A model generated the notes under the pieces. The model worked only from the letters and a program-made list of their open reading frames with translations. It was not told the DNA's origin and made no database searches. The translations under genes and the position numbers were made by a program. From Isoetes taiwanensis (Eukaryota > Streptophyta > Lycopodiopsida > Isoetales > Isoetaceae), in assembly GCA_021234155.1 (NCBI GenBank), contig JAJEKV010000006.1:28252271-28316270 (forward strand): a stretch of 64,000 bases of DNA. Direction: 5' to 3'. Positions 12,143 through 22,092 of the stretch are shown here, piece after piece. Within the stretch, counting starts at the first letter, position 1. Each line of letters starts with the position of its first letter.

Positions 12143-14290
12143 TGATGACCTTGAAATTGCTTCTCGCGGATTTCCATGAAATTGCAACGACCACCTTGAA
12201 AGTGCGAGGGAGCTTAAGGATGAAAAACAATTCATTTTATGGATGAGAAGGTTTTCAAGAAGTTAATGGAAGTTCTTGGGTATGTCGTAAACTAAGTGGC
12301 GACCATGGTGACTTTCCGGACAAGCCATCGAAAAGACTTCTTTAACAAGACGGCTCCGGTTGCTCTGAGGTATGTCGAATGCAGAGGTGTCCATTTGCTT
12401 TCGATGAGATTATAGAAGGCAAGACCTATTTAAAGGTGCGGCCGGGTTATAGCGGGAGATTTGATTGCAAACAACGGCAACCCGACATGAGAACCCTCAC
12501 TTTTATGAGGCGAGAAATTTTATCTTATGCCACAAATTTCTTTGCAAAAGGATTTCTATAGGCTGGGAATTAATTGCTTCGGGCTTTTCCGATTTGATCG
12601 AACGAGAATCTTGGATATATCGATCATCGTCTGAGAATACGTGAAGGCTAACTATAACAAGGATCGTACACTTGGTAACCTACCTGTAGCCTTTCTGGAG
12701 CCAGTCAGGAATATTCTAAAGCCAGAGGAGGCTAGAAAAAGAAAGGAAAAGAGAAATATTGTCATAGCAGTGACAAAGGATGGCATCCCTACTTCCTCCC
12801 AAGTGTCAGAGAATGCGACATTGATATTTATTGACATCCGAGGGATAAACAAGGTATGGGATTGCAAGAAATACACAGATCTATTTACAAGGATAGCTAC
12901 CATGACGAATGCCAAAGTTTATCACTTGGTCATTATCATGCGCTCAAGTGAATTGCCCAATTGCTTGTACAGTCAGAAGCAAATTCAGGGCGGTGGCTAC
13001 CTATCTTTAGGTTCTTATGAAGAAATGGGATGGGAGAGCAAACGAAGGGTGAAAGAACATCAGTACTTTATTAGTCATATGTGCATTAACAGGAGTGATG
13101 TTCGTGTAGCACCTGTGCAACCAGAGCTGGAGCTTCGCCTATCTCCACACGGCAAGGCTCCTAAGTCAACACCATTGCCTCCAATGCCGCTAACAGGTAA
13201 TGAGGATGCCGACGAGAGGATAAAAAAGAAATATCGGACTCTTTTTGAGGCAAACCAAGATTCAAATGGGCGGCAATGGAAGGAGATCTTGTATTGAAAT
13301 GCAACCTGAAAACCTCCTATGCCTACCATATTGTTGAACACCGGTGCTTGCCCGATGGTTCGCGCTCGGATTTCTTTTAAATTTTGGGGACTGACTTTCG
13401 TGTTGCTCTTATGCAAGGCACAAAGAGCGTGGCTTTCGAAAGTTCAGGTAAAGTGTGCCGTTTCCTGAGGGCGTTCTTTGAAACGCTTGATAAAATGGCC
13501 AATCCAAGTGCGGATGGGTTTGAAGAAGAGGAGAAAGCAGAGAATGTTGAGCCCGATCCAGCTCAACCCGGTATCACCCAAAACACGGATCTATCAAAGT
13601 TGGATTCCATTTTGGAAAACCTCGATGCTAAGTCCCTCTGAAGAAAGAATGCAAGAAACAAAGCGCTTGCTTGAAGAGACGGAAAAAGGTATAGAAGCCC
13701 CGGAGCCCACTTTTCAAAAATTGAGTGCACTTAATGAGAAGCTTGATGGGTACATGCCTTTCTTTGACAGGTGAACATAAGTTTGAATCGCATGAGAACA
13801 CATGGAAGCAGACCACCCGGCACATGCGGACCAACGGCACATGGAGACTGACCAAGATGAGGTTCTTGGGACACAGGAGCATCAGGTACACAGCAAGAAG
13901 CAGAAGCTCTCTCATCCACAGCAGAATGCTACTGCATCGGAGAAGGAACTTATAGGCGGGAGCAGTGCAGTGGACAGTGAAAAATGGGAGCCTGATTCAC
14001 ATCTCTGCGGCGATCGCAAAACGCCATGGGTGTTGTACTTCCGTGAGGTCCACAGTGTTATTGAGAGATGGACACAACACAAGCTATGGAATTGGGTAGA
14101 GAGCATGTCACCCGCATGGCCAATGAAATGGGTGTGATACCTGATCAAGTATCTCAAACACAATCAGAATAATTATTTCCTTCAATCAAGAATTATGTTG
14201 TATATTACTTCCTTCAATGGAAATTTTTGTTTCGGGAATTTTGGTTTTGTCTTTACCCATATCTTTTACCATATGTTTAATGCTAAAAAT

Positions 14291-14307
14291 AATCGCGACC
14301 GCGATCC
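14291..14307. repeat. Palindromic motif downstream of the gene, copy 1
   Basis: AATCGCGACCGCGATCC is the most perfect copy: ATCGCG-AC-CGCGAT, with two bases between the arms. It lies about 120 bases after the stop at 14172. Copy 2 has AGATCGCAGTGGCGATG at about 59749, about 180 bases after its own stop. Confidence 0.7.
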
Positions 14308-14655
14308 TCTGTAGCAATTATATGGCTTTAAATACTGAATTTTTTGTGATATCCTTGCTCCTCGGTACCTTCTTTTAACACAATGCTCTCATATGGTTTT
14401 AATAAAAGGCTCATTATTTTGTCTCCTTTCAGCTGCGAAACATCGCGTTCGTGCTTCTTGCGAGAAGTTTTAACACTCCCTCCTACTACGTTCTACTCGC
14501 GGTGAACCTTTGCATTAGCTGTAAAAATTATATTTCCGAATAACACTGAAGCATTTGCAGAATTTGTGCAAAAAAACGCCAACTTTTACTCAATTGGTAG
14601 TAGTTTTTGCACTATATGGCTACCCGCTAACCTATTTCATGCTAAACGAGAATTC

Positions 14656-14685
14656 CAAATTTCTCTAATTAATGGATTCATGCTT
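14656..14685 (-). repeat. Right terminal inverted repeat, copy 1
   Basis: The reverse complement starts AAGCATGAATCCATTAATTA and is followed outside by TTGA. About 30 bases further inward, CCTATTTCATGCTAAACGAGA matches CCTATTTCATTGTCGAATGA at the right end of copy 2. Confidence 0.8.
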
Positions 14686-14689
14686 TTGA

Positions 14690-15320
14690 TGCATGGAGAC
14701 CAAAATATCTATGGGACTCAACAACACAGAGCACAATAAACCTATTACTATGCAGGATTGAGGACCCCTACCTAGAATAGCTTGGTATATTCAATCTGCT
14801 GGCAAACTTGTAGCCATGTCTGCTTTACCCTAAATCGTGGAGCAAAAAATGACATTTTTTTTTTATAAACTTGTTCCAGAATAGGGTTTGCGTCAATCGT
14901 TTTTTAATGGGAAAGCAATATTATCTAGGCGCCAGAGCTAGCCTGACGCCCTAGGATTTGTGTTGTCATAATTGAAGTGATATTGTTTACGGGCTAATAT
15001 AAACAAATACAAAAATATGCAAATAAAAAGAGACTTTATCACATGATTTGCCCCCTTCTCTAAAATCAATAGCTAAGAAAGAATGCCTTTTAGAAATACT
15101 ATATACATGCACATGAATACGGCGATCAAATCATGTGTTAAAAAGCGTACAAAAATACAAAGAAAAAAAAATTATATTAGATATTTAAAACGAGAGGCCC
15201 TTTAAAGATCCAGATGCCGTGGGATCGATGAATGCGACTATCGTACTCCAAGTGCACCTCATTTCAAATAAGGTACTAATCCTAGGTGATTCGCTTACAT
15301 ATATTGAACTTAATTGAATT
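14690..15320. other. Gene-less interval between transposon copy 1 and a LINE
   Basis: No frame with recognisable domains. AT-rich, with A-runs near 15165. I see nothing else in it. Confidence 0.4.
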
Positions 15321-15321
15321 G

Positions 15322-16500
15322 AATTTTATCGTCCACAGAGACCGATAAAGTCTTTGGGACCCAATACAAGAAAGGAATAACATAAGAAGACCATTATTGT
15401 TTAGGATTACAAAACCCTGCCCCAAAGGGTCTTCGAGGGAAAACCCTTAACAGTAATAGACTCGGGGATAAATTGTACATCTGTGCATTTGTACATGTCA
15501 ATGTGATGATGTAGGACTTATTCCATCTCGCTTGTCAAGAACCTCCAGGATACATGATGATAATGCCATTATTGCAGCCATTAATGTCCTGGACATCCCA
15601 TCTGGAGAATCAACATGCATGTTTCTCCTTCTAACATGCTTTAAGATGTTGCAAACACTTGGCCAGTGTGTAGGTCAAATTCAGAAGTCAGATTCTCTCA
15701 TGCTTACAACCTTCTAGTAACAGAGTATATGTCATTCCAAAGGGACATGTTGCGAAGGCAAGAATCATGTTACTTGGAGGAAGATTGGATACGGAACCAT
15801 GACCTTGACTCTAGGAGCCCAAGTCAGAAAGGCTTTTTGAACCCGTTCCAGATCTTCCCAAGTAGCAGGGCATATCATTGGCTCCCATACTACACTCCAT
15901 GTAGAACAGTTGATTCTATCAAAGCCCTGAACAAATGTGCCTAAAAGAAACAATTGTAAAATTCCATTTTGTGACAATTGTTCTACATGGCATATAGTGC
16001 CTTCCAAACTGTCGTCACTCATTGTTGGACACAGGTGTTCCAGTATGTGGTGGAGATAGTGAAACTCCAATCCAAAATATTTGCATGTCTTTACCACCTC
16101 TACATTTTGACCCTGATAAGTCAAGCGAGGCTACCTATGCTATTTAGATGATGATATAAGGAGTTCCTTGGCCTTTGCCAAGTTAGTGTCCTAACAGAAA
16201 GTGCTCAATGCGTTTAGATGCTGCTGCATACTTGTTGGTTGTGAGCTAACATGTTATTTGCATATATCAACTACTTAGTGATGTAATTAGCAATTCATGC
16301 CCCTCCTTCTCCATGCTGATCAAGCCAGTCCTCCAAATGATCAATATACAATTCAAATCTTATGGGAGACAGTGGGCATCCTTGGCGCACTCCCACACTA
16401 CTATTGATAGGGTGGCATGATGGAGGCATTTCAGCCATGACTCCTTTATATAGCCTGCATTTTCAAGCTTGTGGGCAAAGGGGGCAATTGTGTTATGCAT
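15322..16500 (-). mobile_element. 5'-truncated LINE fragment (RT to 3' end), decayed
   Basis: Read on the minus strand from about 16490, the blocks are: SVGVRQGCPLSPIRFELYID (RT domain 4 region, 16320-16420), DHLEDWLDQ, then a region related to YKYLGLEF (KTCKYFGLEF, about 16060), and WEPMICPATWEDLERVQKAF (about 15830-15890). Its 3' UTR (15322-15480) shares TTTTATCGTCCACAGAGACC and the AAACCCTGCCC...GGGAAAACCC stretch with the LINE at 24640, so the two belong to one family. Several stops and frameshifts. Only the second half of the RT and the C-terminal part remain, typical of 5' truncation at insertion. Confidence 0.75.
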
Positions 16501-16974
16501 ATAAACCATCTAAGTGTACTCAAATAGGTTTCATATGACCTATGCGTACATATACTTACTATAAACACACAAATATTGTAATGGTTGCGTAGATGACATA
16601 TAAGGGGTCTTATATAGCAGTTAAAGGTTCTACTTTACGTAGATTTTATTGTCCATCCCATATAATTACAGTTTCAATGTTTAAGTATCCAAAAGATCAC
16701 TAGGACGAGTTTTAGTTTTATACAAATTATATTATTTTACAATGGGTAGAAAAAATTTATGGGGTACATTTGCAGAGATAATTGATGGAGCGTAAGATAA
16801 GGGATTTTTAGTTATGAACAGTAGTAGATAAAGGGTTTTTCCTGATTCTAAGAATGTATGCCATATCCAAAACACATATAGGTGAATCCCTCGACCTGTG
16901 CAATGCCTAGATGCGATAATCCACATATGAACTGCCTAGTAAATGTAATTATCAAGCCTTGCCTTCCCCTCCAT
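16501..16974. other. Gene-less interval
   Basis: AT-rich sequence with no recognisable coding blocks, terminal repeats or RNA gene. Nothing identified. Confidence 0.35.
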
Positions 16975-18770
16975 GTTATGTTGGTCAAGGCTGTCATGAA
17001 CGCATAAGAAAACAAGGGAACTATGTGGCAAATACGCAATATCTATGCGAGAAATACGCGAAGATCAATAAGAAATTTGATATATAATGAAGAATCAAGA
17101 ATACAATAACCGAAGGCGACATGCACTCTTAATCTTGCATCTGAAAGCCATGGCCGAAACCCTAGCCGCTACTTAGGGCGGCGGCGGCCGCCGCCCGAAG
17201 CCTTGAGCTCGAAACTTGGTAAAGCTTGCTGGAAGAGCAGGACTAATGCCTGCTTCTGCTTGGCCAGACCGATGGCTGCTGCTCTAGGCCTTTCTTATTT
17301 GGTCTTCATCGAATCTTTGCAACTTGGGCATGCTTTTAGGTCATGGCCGCTGCTTTGGAATCCTTCCTCTGTTTGTTTAAGGTTGGACTAGGTAAGAATG
17401 GGTCCTTTTGTTTCTGCCATTTTGGTTTGAGCCAGTTCAGATTAACTTAGCATCAGACAAGCATTTGAAGGACTGTCTGTGCCTTAGAGCTTCAGCAACA
17501 ACGGTTGTGTGCTTAAGGCAGCATGTATTTCTTATGTTAGGTTAATGACTATGAGCTTTTGAACAGTTTTATAGCTGGATTTTTCAGTTCTAGCTTTGCA
17601 TATTATCCTAGCCATAGATATTTCTTGTTGCACTCATTGCAAAGGAAAGCCGCACTCCTTGCGGTCTGGAACTGCACTCATTGCAGTTATAGAAGCAGGG
17701 CATGATAATATGTCATGGAATGCTGGAGCTTTCGGGTTGCTTGCTTTAACACTATTTGAAGCATTAAGAACTGTGGATTAACTTGGTCTTGTGCAGCCAG
17801 ATGTATGGAAAATAGTGATATAGCTAGTAATGGATGGACTTTGCTGCCAAACATATGAAGCTGCAAGCTGCCTGCTCTTGGATTCTTCAGGGTTTCTGGC
17901 TGCTTGAGCTACAGATCTTGTTGGCTGCACTTTGGATGGATCTAGGAGGGCGGATTCTTCATGGAAGCAGTTTGGTTGGTTTAACTCTGGGTGTGTTACT
18001 GTTCTAGTATTATGGATTGTTCTTGTATTAAGTTATTCTAGAGTTTGTCCATCCCTATCCCAGCTAGGGGGAGATCAGAATTTATTGGCGGGTTCAGGAA
18101 CGGATGCTTTGGGCAAGGATTCAGGTCAAGTGGAGAGACTTTGGGCCGGAGACTAAAATTTCTTCATTGTTGCAGATTTGGGAGGCCTATTCTTCCTATT
18201 TGAGCCTTAAATAAGTGTAATCTGTTCACTATATTAATATAAAAACTCATACCCTCAAAAAAAAAAAAAAAAAAAACCCGAAGACAAGTAGGAACACGAG
18301 ACAGATGCCTGAAAACTCAAGACTGGCGCTGAAAGAGGTACTTCTATATATAGGTCTTGACTTCTAGACCAATGGTCACGATCGTGCCACTCTGAAGTAT
18401 GAGATCAATTTCAATGATGCATTAAAGAATTCTCTCTAGCAAGACTACAAATTCATTAAGGAAGATGAGTTAAAGGATTGGTTAAGAATAGAATTGGGAT
18501 ATCAACAAAAGGTTGAAGGACTCAATCCAATCAATTAGTCATTAATGAAAAGGCATATTGCTAAAATATCAGTAGGATAGGAGATCAAAATGAGGAATTG
18601 GGATTTGCGAAGTAGATGATCTGTTGATGCCAGATCACTAGAGCTGAGTTGAGAGCTACTATTGGTCGTAAACACATCTATGGCCCGATCGTTGATGTCC
18701 GCTGTTAGCCGGACGCAACTTCTGTTTGACGCCCCTTCTCTTCCTTCTATTAATATACCAAATCAAAGGC
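16975..18770. repeat. LTR-like dispersed repeat interrupted by a retroposon
   Basis: The parts 16975-17119 and 18277-18770 are contiguous in relatives. The stretch around GCGAGAAATACGCGAAGATC, through GTAGGAACACGAGACAGATG and the TATATATAGG-containing TTCTATATATAGGTCTTGAC, matches 26810-27050 without the interruption. Its right part (18415-18770) matches 21868-22060. On the minus strand the TATATATAG followed by a T/C-rich leader looks like an LTR promoter. No internal retrotransposon region could be tied to it. Confidence 0.5.
17120..18276 (+). mobile_element. Poly(A) retroposon of about 1.16 kb, nested insertion
   Basis: The insert ends in 20 A residues (18257-18276) preceded by ATTAATATAAAAACTCATAC. 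It begins GC-rich (GGCGGCGGCGGCCGCCGCCC near 17178). It is flanked by ACCGAAGGCGA (17109-17119) and CCCGAAGACAA (18277 onward), a decayed target duplication. The uninterrupted relative at 26.9 kb reads GACCCGAAGGCAAGCAGG at the same point. No long reading frame is present, so it is either a non-autonomous LINE derivative or a retroposed transcript; I cannot tell which. Confidence 0.65.
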
Positions 18771-19800
18771 ATTGATCCCTTTTTTTAATTGTCGTGTTAT
18801 TTTAAGGGTCTAATAATTATCCTTATCTTCAGCGAATCCTCAGGTAATTTAGCTTAGGTAATGGGTTGGCCTAGACAAATTGTCTTTCTTTCTACGTTTC
18901 TTGCTAACATAGCAGTTTCCTTGAGTACCACCATATCAATTCCTTCATTTTCCAGGATTGATTTGCACCGGAAAAAAAATCCCCTTCCAGACACTCACAT
19001 GGTTTATATGGGTCTTCTTTGTAAATCCCCCAAGATGTCAAATAACATAATCAAATCCATGGTTACAACCTTAGTTGAGTCCACAACTACGAAGATGCAA
19101 TTCCACCCCTTAAAGGCTAAAAAGCTTTTGTTGTAATGATAATGGATAACAAGACCAGATATTATGATGCAGGCATAATTATTGTCTCAAGATGTACTTC
19201 GAACAAAGCTTATACCTATAAAAATTCAACTACTTCCTCTAAGGAGTTACAACCATAAATTAGCAAACTTAACTAAGACTTTAACTATTTCAAATACACA
19301 ATTTATAACTTCTCCTTTTCCTTCTGTATTTCGTTTGCAAATGAAACTTGTTTGTTTGCTTTGGTGTTTGGTTTAGGTGAGAGTTCTTCTATCTGAAACA
19401 CTTGAGCAGAGGAACTAGTAGCACAAAGGTTTGCTCTAAACCTCTTTGCAAAAAGCTTTTGGGTAGTACTTTAAGGTATGGTCATCCACAATGAAACATC
19501 CGCCTTTCCTTGATGAAGTTGTATCATGTTGAGTTTTCCATCGTGCTTTCTGCAAATTATCCTAGTTATCTTCCACATTAGTTCTTGACCTCCTATTCTC
19601 TTTGTTTGAAGTCTTGCTCGTATTTGTTTTGTCATTGCTCTTATCCTTTGGATATCCATCCCATATATAGTATATATATATATTTTTTGGAGAACATAAA
19701 TATATTATCATGGGAAAGATCAAGATACATCAAGAAAAACTATAATATGGAACTAAAAACTAGCAGACGAAATGTTCCACTAAGCAAAGCCATCCATAAA
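18771..19800. other. Gene-less interval
   Basis: Short frames at 18861-19136 and 19182-19376 show no domain I recognise. A TATATATATATATTTTTT run lies at 19670-19688. No terminal repeats found. Confidence 0.35.
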
Positions 19801-21690
19801 TAGCCAATGGTTATACATTGCCCTATTTTGAGGCGCTTAATAGCCTCATCATAAACATGCTCACTTGAAGTCATTTCATCATCAATAGACATCATATTAT
19901 TATACCATTGAGTGCTGGAAGATCGAGACGACGAAGAGGCATCATCTTTCTATCAAAAGAGCTTCTTCCATGGGACCCGCACTTTGGCACCCGAAGTTCT
20001 ACACTTTATCAAAAGCATGATGTATCAATTATAAGGTTTTGAACAAATTTTCATTGGTTTTTGTAGCTCATATCTGTGTGATTTTATGTGTCAAAAATAT
20101 AAGCATAATGCCTCTTATTATTAATTGTTTCAAGTTGAACTCAGATCTAGCTACTAGCTACTAGCATGACACAGATGTAGTGTTTTATACTACTATTACC
20201 ATAATTACCATGTTTACAATGCTGAAATACAAATATATTCGGTCACATATCAGTATATTTCTTGTCTTTTTTAACAGAAGAATATGGTTTTCCATATCAT
20301 GACAGTGATGAAATGCAGAGCTATTTGGGCTACAGTTCAGTGTGCTTGTGTATTTGACATGATGGTTAAAATTTTATTTCTTAATTTGCTGGCACATATT
20401 CATAATATCAATAGCTGAATTACTCAAGCGTCTTTACAAGCATAATATTTATTCATGATGGTCTAAAAAGCTCAGTTCAAGGCCTGAATACAAATGACAC
20501 CTAACTGTATTTGGGGCTGCAAATTGGATGTCCTATGTATCAAATGATTAATAGGGTTTAAAGTCTAGTTTAGTATCTAAACAGACCATTTTTTTTAGGG
20601 GGGAGGGGGGGAAGGGATTTTAGGATTTTCTTGGCTTGCAGGTCCTTCATGGTTTACAGCACCTACACTGATGAAACAATTAGAACTAAATTTATCAATG
20701 CAGATTAACGTGTTCATTTGAATACCTCTATTCTGAGAGTCAATTCCAACCTCTGCAGCATTGGCAACATCTATAATTTCAGCATCTTCACAAGAGACTT
20801 CAAATCCATATTCTCCTATAATTTTAACATGTCAGTTCACTTTATATAAACTAATTAATATATTTGAATTAACTGCACTGGTTAATTACATCTCGACATG
20901 CCAAAACTATATTCAAAGTCCATAAAATCAGCAGGCGTGGAGAAACCAACTGAAGCAGCACCATTGAATGAATTTTGTTCCTCTGAAACCATAGTATATT
21001 TACAATCAAATCCTTTTGAACAGATAAAATAGTAATTTAATAGCAGAAACATTTAACAAGGACTACCTTGTAAATAAATTTTTCTGATGAAAATCTTCAT
21101 CTGATTTTTTTCACCTTCATTTGTAGCTTCTTCATTCCCCGCGAAATCCAGATTTTTATAAGTATTGCAAAACATGTCCGTTGTTGCTTGTGAAATGCGG
21201 GTTCCAGCTTAGATTTGTGAAGGTAATTTTTCACAATAACTTTCTGCAAATGAGAACAACACTCCAAAAATTGTTCAGGATTATGAACTCTTACATGTCC
21301 GTCAGCACTTTGTCAGCATCGAAATTCAAACAATTCTTGGATATAGAAGCAAGAAATTCGTGTTTCCAATCAAGAACCATAGCTTCACTCCTAGAAAGGC
21401 TGAAACATCATAATTCTTAAAGTGCTAACTTGCCAAAAGTAGCAATTCTGATGGACCTTGAACTCACTCTCAAGGCTGGCTATGGTGGGTAAAAAGGAAA
21501 CGTGAAGAAGTGTCAAAAATATCGATAAATGGTACCCACAGCACCTTTCCAGCACCAATGTCCCGATATGATTTTTTAAGTAGGTCAAGAAAAAAAGCAC
21601 TCTATTGTGCATCAAACATGTTGAAGCAGTTGGTCGCAATGTCCAAATGGTTTGCTTGTTCAGGATCAAGAAGCTCTAATGCCAACTGAT
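19801..21690 (-). pseudogene. Exon-like remnants of an unidentified minus-strand gene
   Basis: Minus-strand segments with protein-like composition are separated by AT-rich, intron-like DNA. They include VLDWKHEFLASISKNCLNF and HNPEQFLECCSHLQKVIVKN (about 21230-21400), EEQNSFNGAASVGFSTPADF (about 20890-20985), EYGFEVSCEDAEIIDVANAA (about 20740-20820) and SSTQWYNNMMSIDDEMTSSE (about 19850-19940). Frames shift within the first block. Position and strand are consistent with a multi-exon plant gene or a captured gene fragment. I do not recognise the protein and offer no function. Confidence 0.35.
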
Positions 21691-21867
21691 ATGGGAACAA
21701 TTATTTGGCAAAGGGGGAATTATTAGAATCTAAGATAGAAACAATAAAAGATTATTCAAAGACATAAATTTAGCACTTGAGGCAATGTTTCGCCACCCAA
21801 TCAGGTTGTACGAGCAAGAGAAACTATAAGAAAGAGATAAATTTGAAAGATATAAAGGAAAAGGGAA

Positions 21868-22060
21868 TTTTAATGATGCACTAGAGAATTCTCTATAGCA
21901 AAACGACAATTTCAAAGAAGGAAGCTGAATTAAAGAATTGAGCTAAGTTGGCAGCTGCTATTGATCGCAAGCACAAGTGTCTGCTGGTACTGATGTATGT
22001 TGTTAGCTGATCGCAGCTCTTGTTCATCGTCTTTTCTCTTCTTTCTATATACTGAAATAA
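21868..22060. repeat. Second copy of the 18.4-18.8 kb dispersed repeat
   Basis: AATGATGCACTAGAGAATTC (about 21872) matches AATGATGCATTAAAGAATTC at about 18413. GTTGTTAGCTGATCGCAGCTCTTG matches the sequence near 18700-18725 after a gap. Both end shortly before a C/T-rich tract (TTTTCTCTTCTTTC). Confidence 0.55.
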
Positions 22061-22092
22061 AGATCTTACCTATCAGTGCACAATTGATACTG

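Larger units (their letters stand above)
10053..14172 (+). pseudogene. Multi-exon transposon gene, copy 1; possible methyltransferase-like C-terminus
   Basis: Homologous throughout to 55679-59569 in the second transposon copy. Exon 1 is ATG...GAAG followed by GTAATT (MAPKDSLGE; copy 2 has MSRSAALKE followed by GTATTT). Later blocks: GIVVAMWEGTKNNVQDAIIC (from about 10720), a Pro/Ser-rich linker (about 11150-11400), YARRR (about 11888), an exon ending at AAGGTATTT near 12096, a long open stretch at 12641-13297 with FIDIRGINKVWDCKKYTDLF, then MQGTKSVAFES..KVCRFLRAFFETL (about 13410-13490). The C-terminus is MELGREHVTRMANEMGV, with the stop at 14172. In copy 2 the C-terminal block reads VLDFFSAGTASRVVLMQG, then FEYDDK; this resembles motif I (FxGxGT...FE.D) of DNA amino-methyltransferases, but here it is damaged by a stop. 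Many frameshifts. The methyltransferase link is inference. Confidence 0.55.
3795..14685. mobile_element. Large DNA transposon, copy 1 (10.9 kb)
   Basis: The ends are inverted repeats: the left reads AAGCATGATTTCATTAATT inward from 3795, and the reverse complement of 14658-14685 reads AAGCATGAATCCATTAATTA. Both are flanked by TTGA (3791-3794 and 14686-14689), consistent with a 4-bp target duplication. Inside, in order: three tandem copies of a tiny gene (+), a DUF7869-type gene (-) and a multi-exon gene (+). A second copy with the same termini and gene order lies at 37864-60351, which is the main reason to treat this as one unit. The genes carry stops and frameshifts, so this copy looks inactive. 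Sola elements also make 4-bp target duplications, but I cannot assign a superfamily by eye. Confidence 0.8.
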
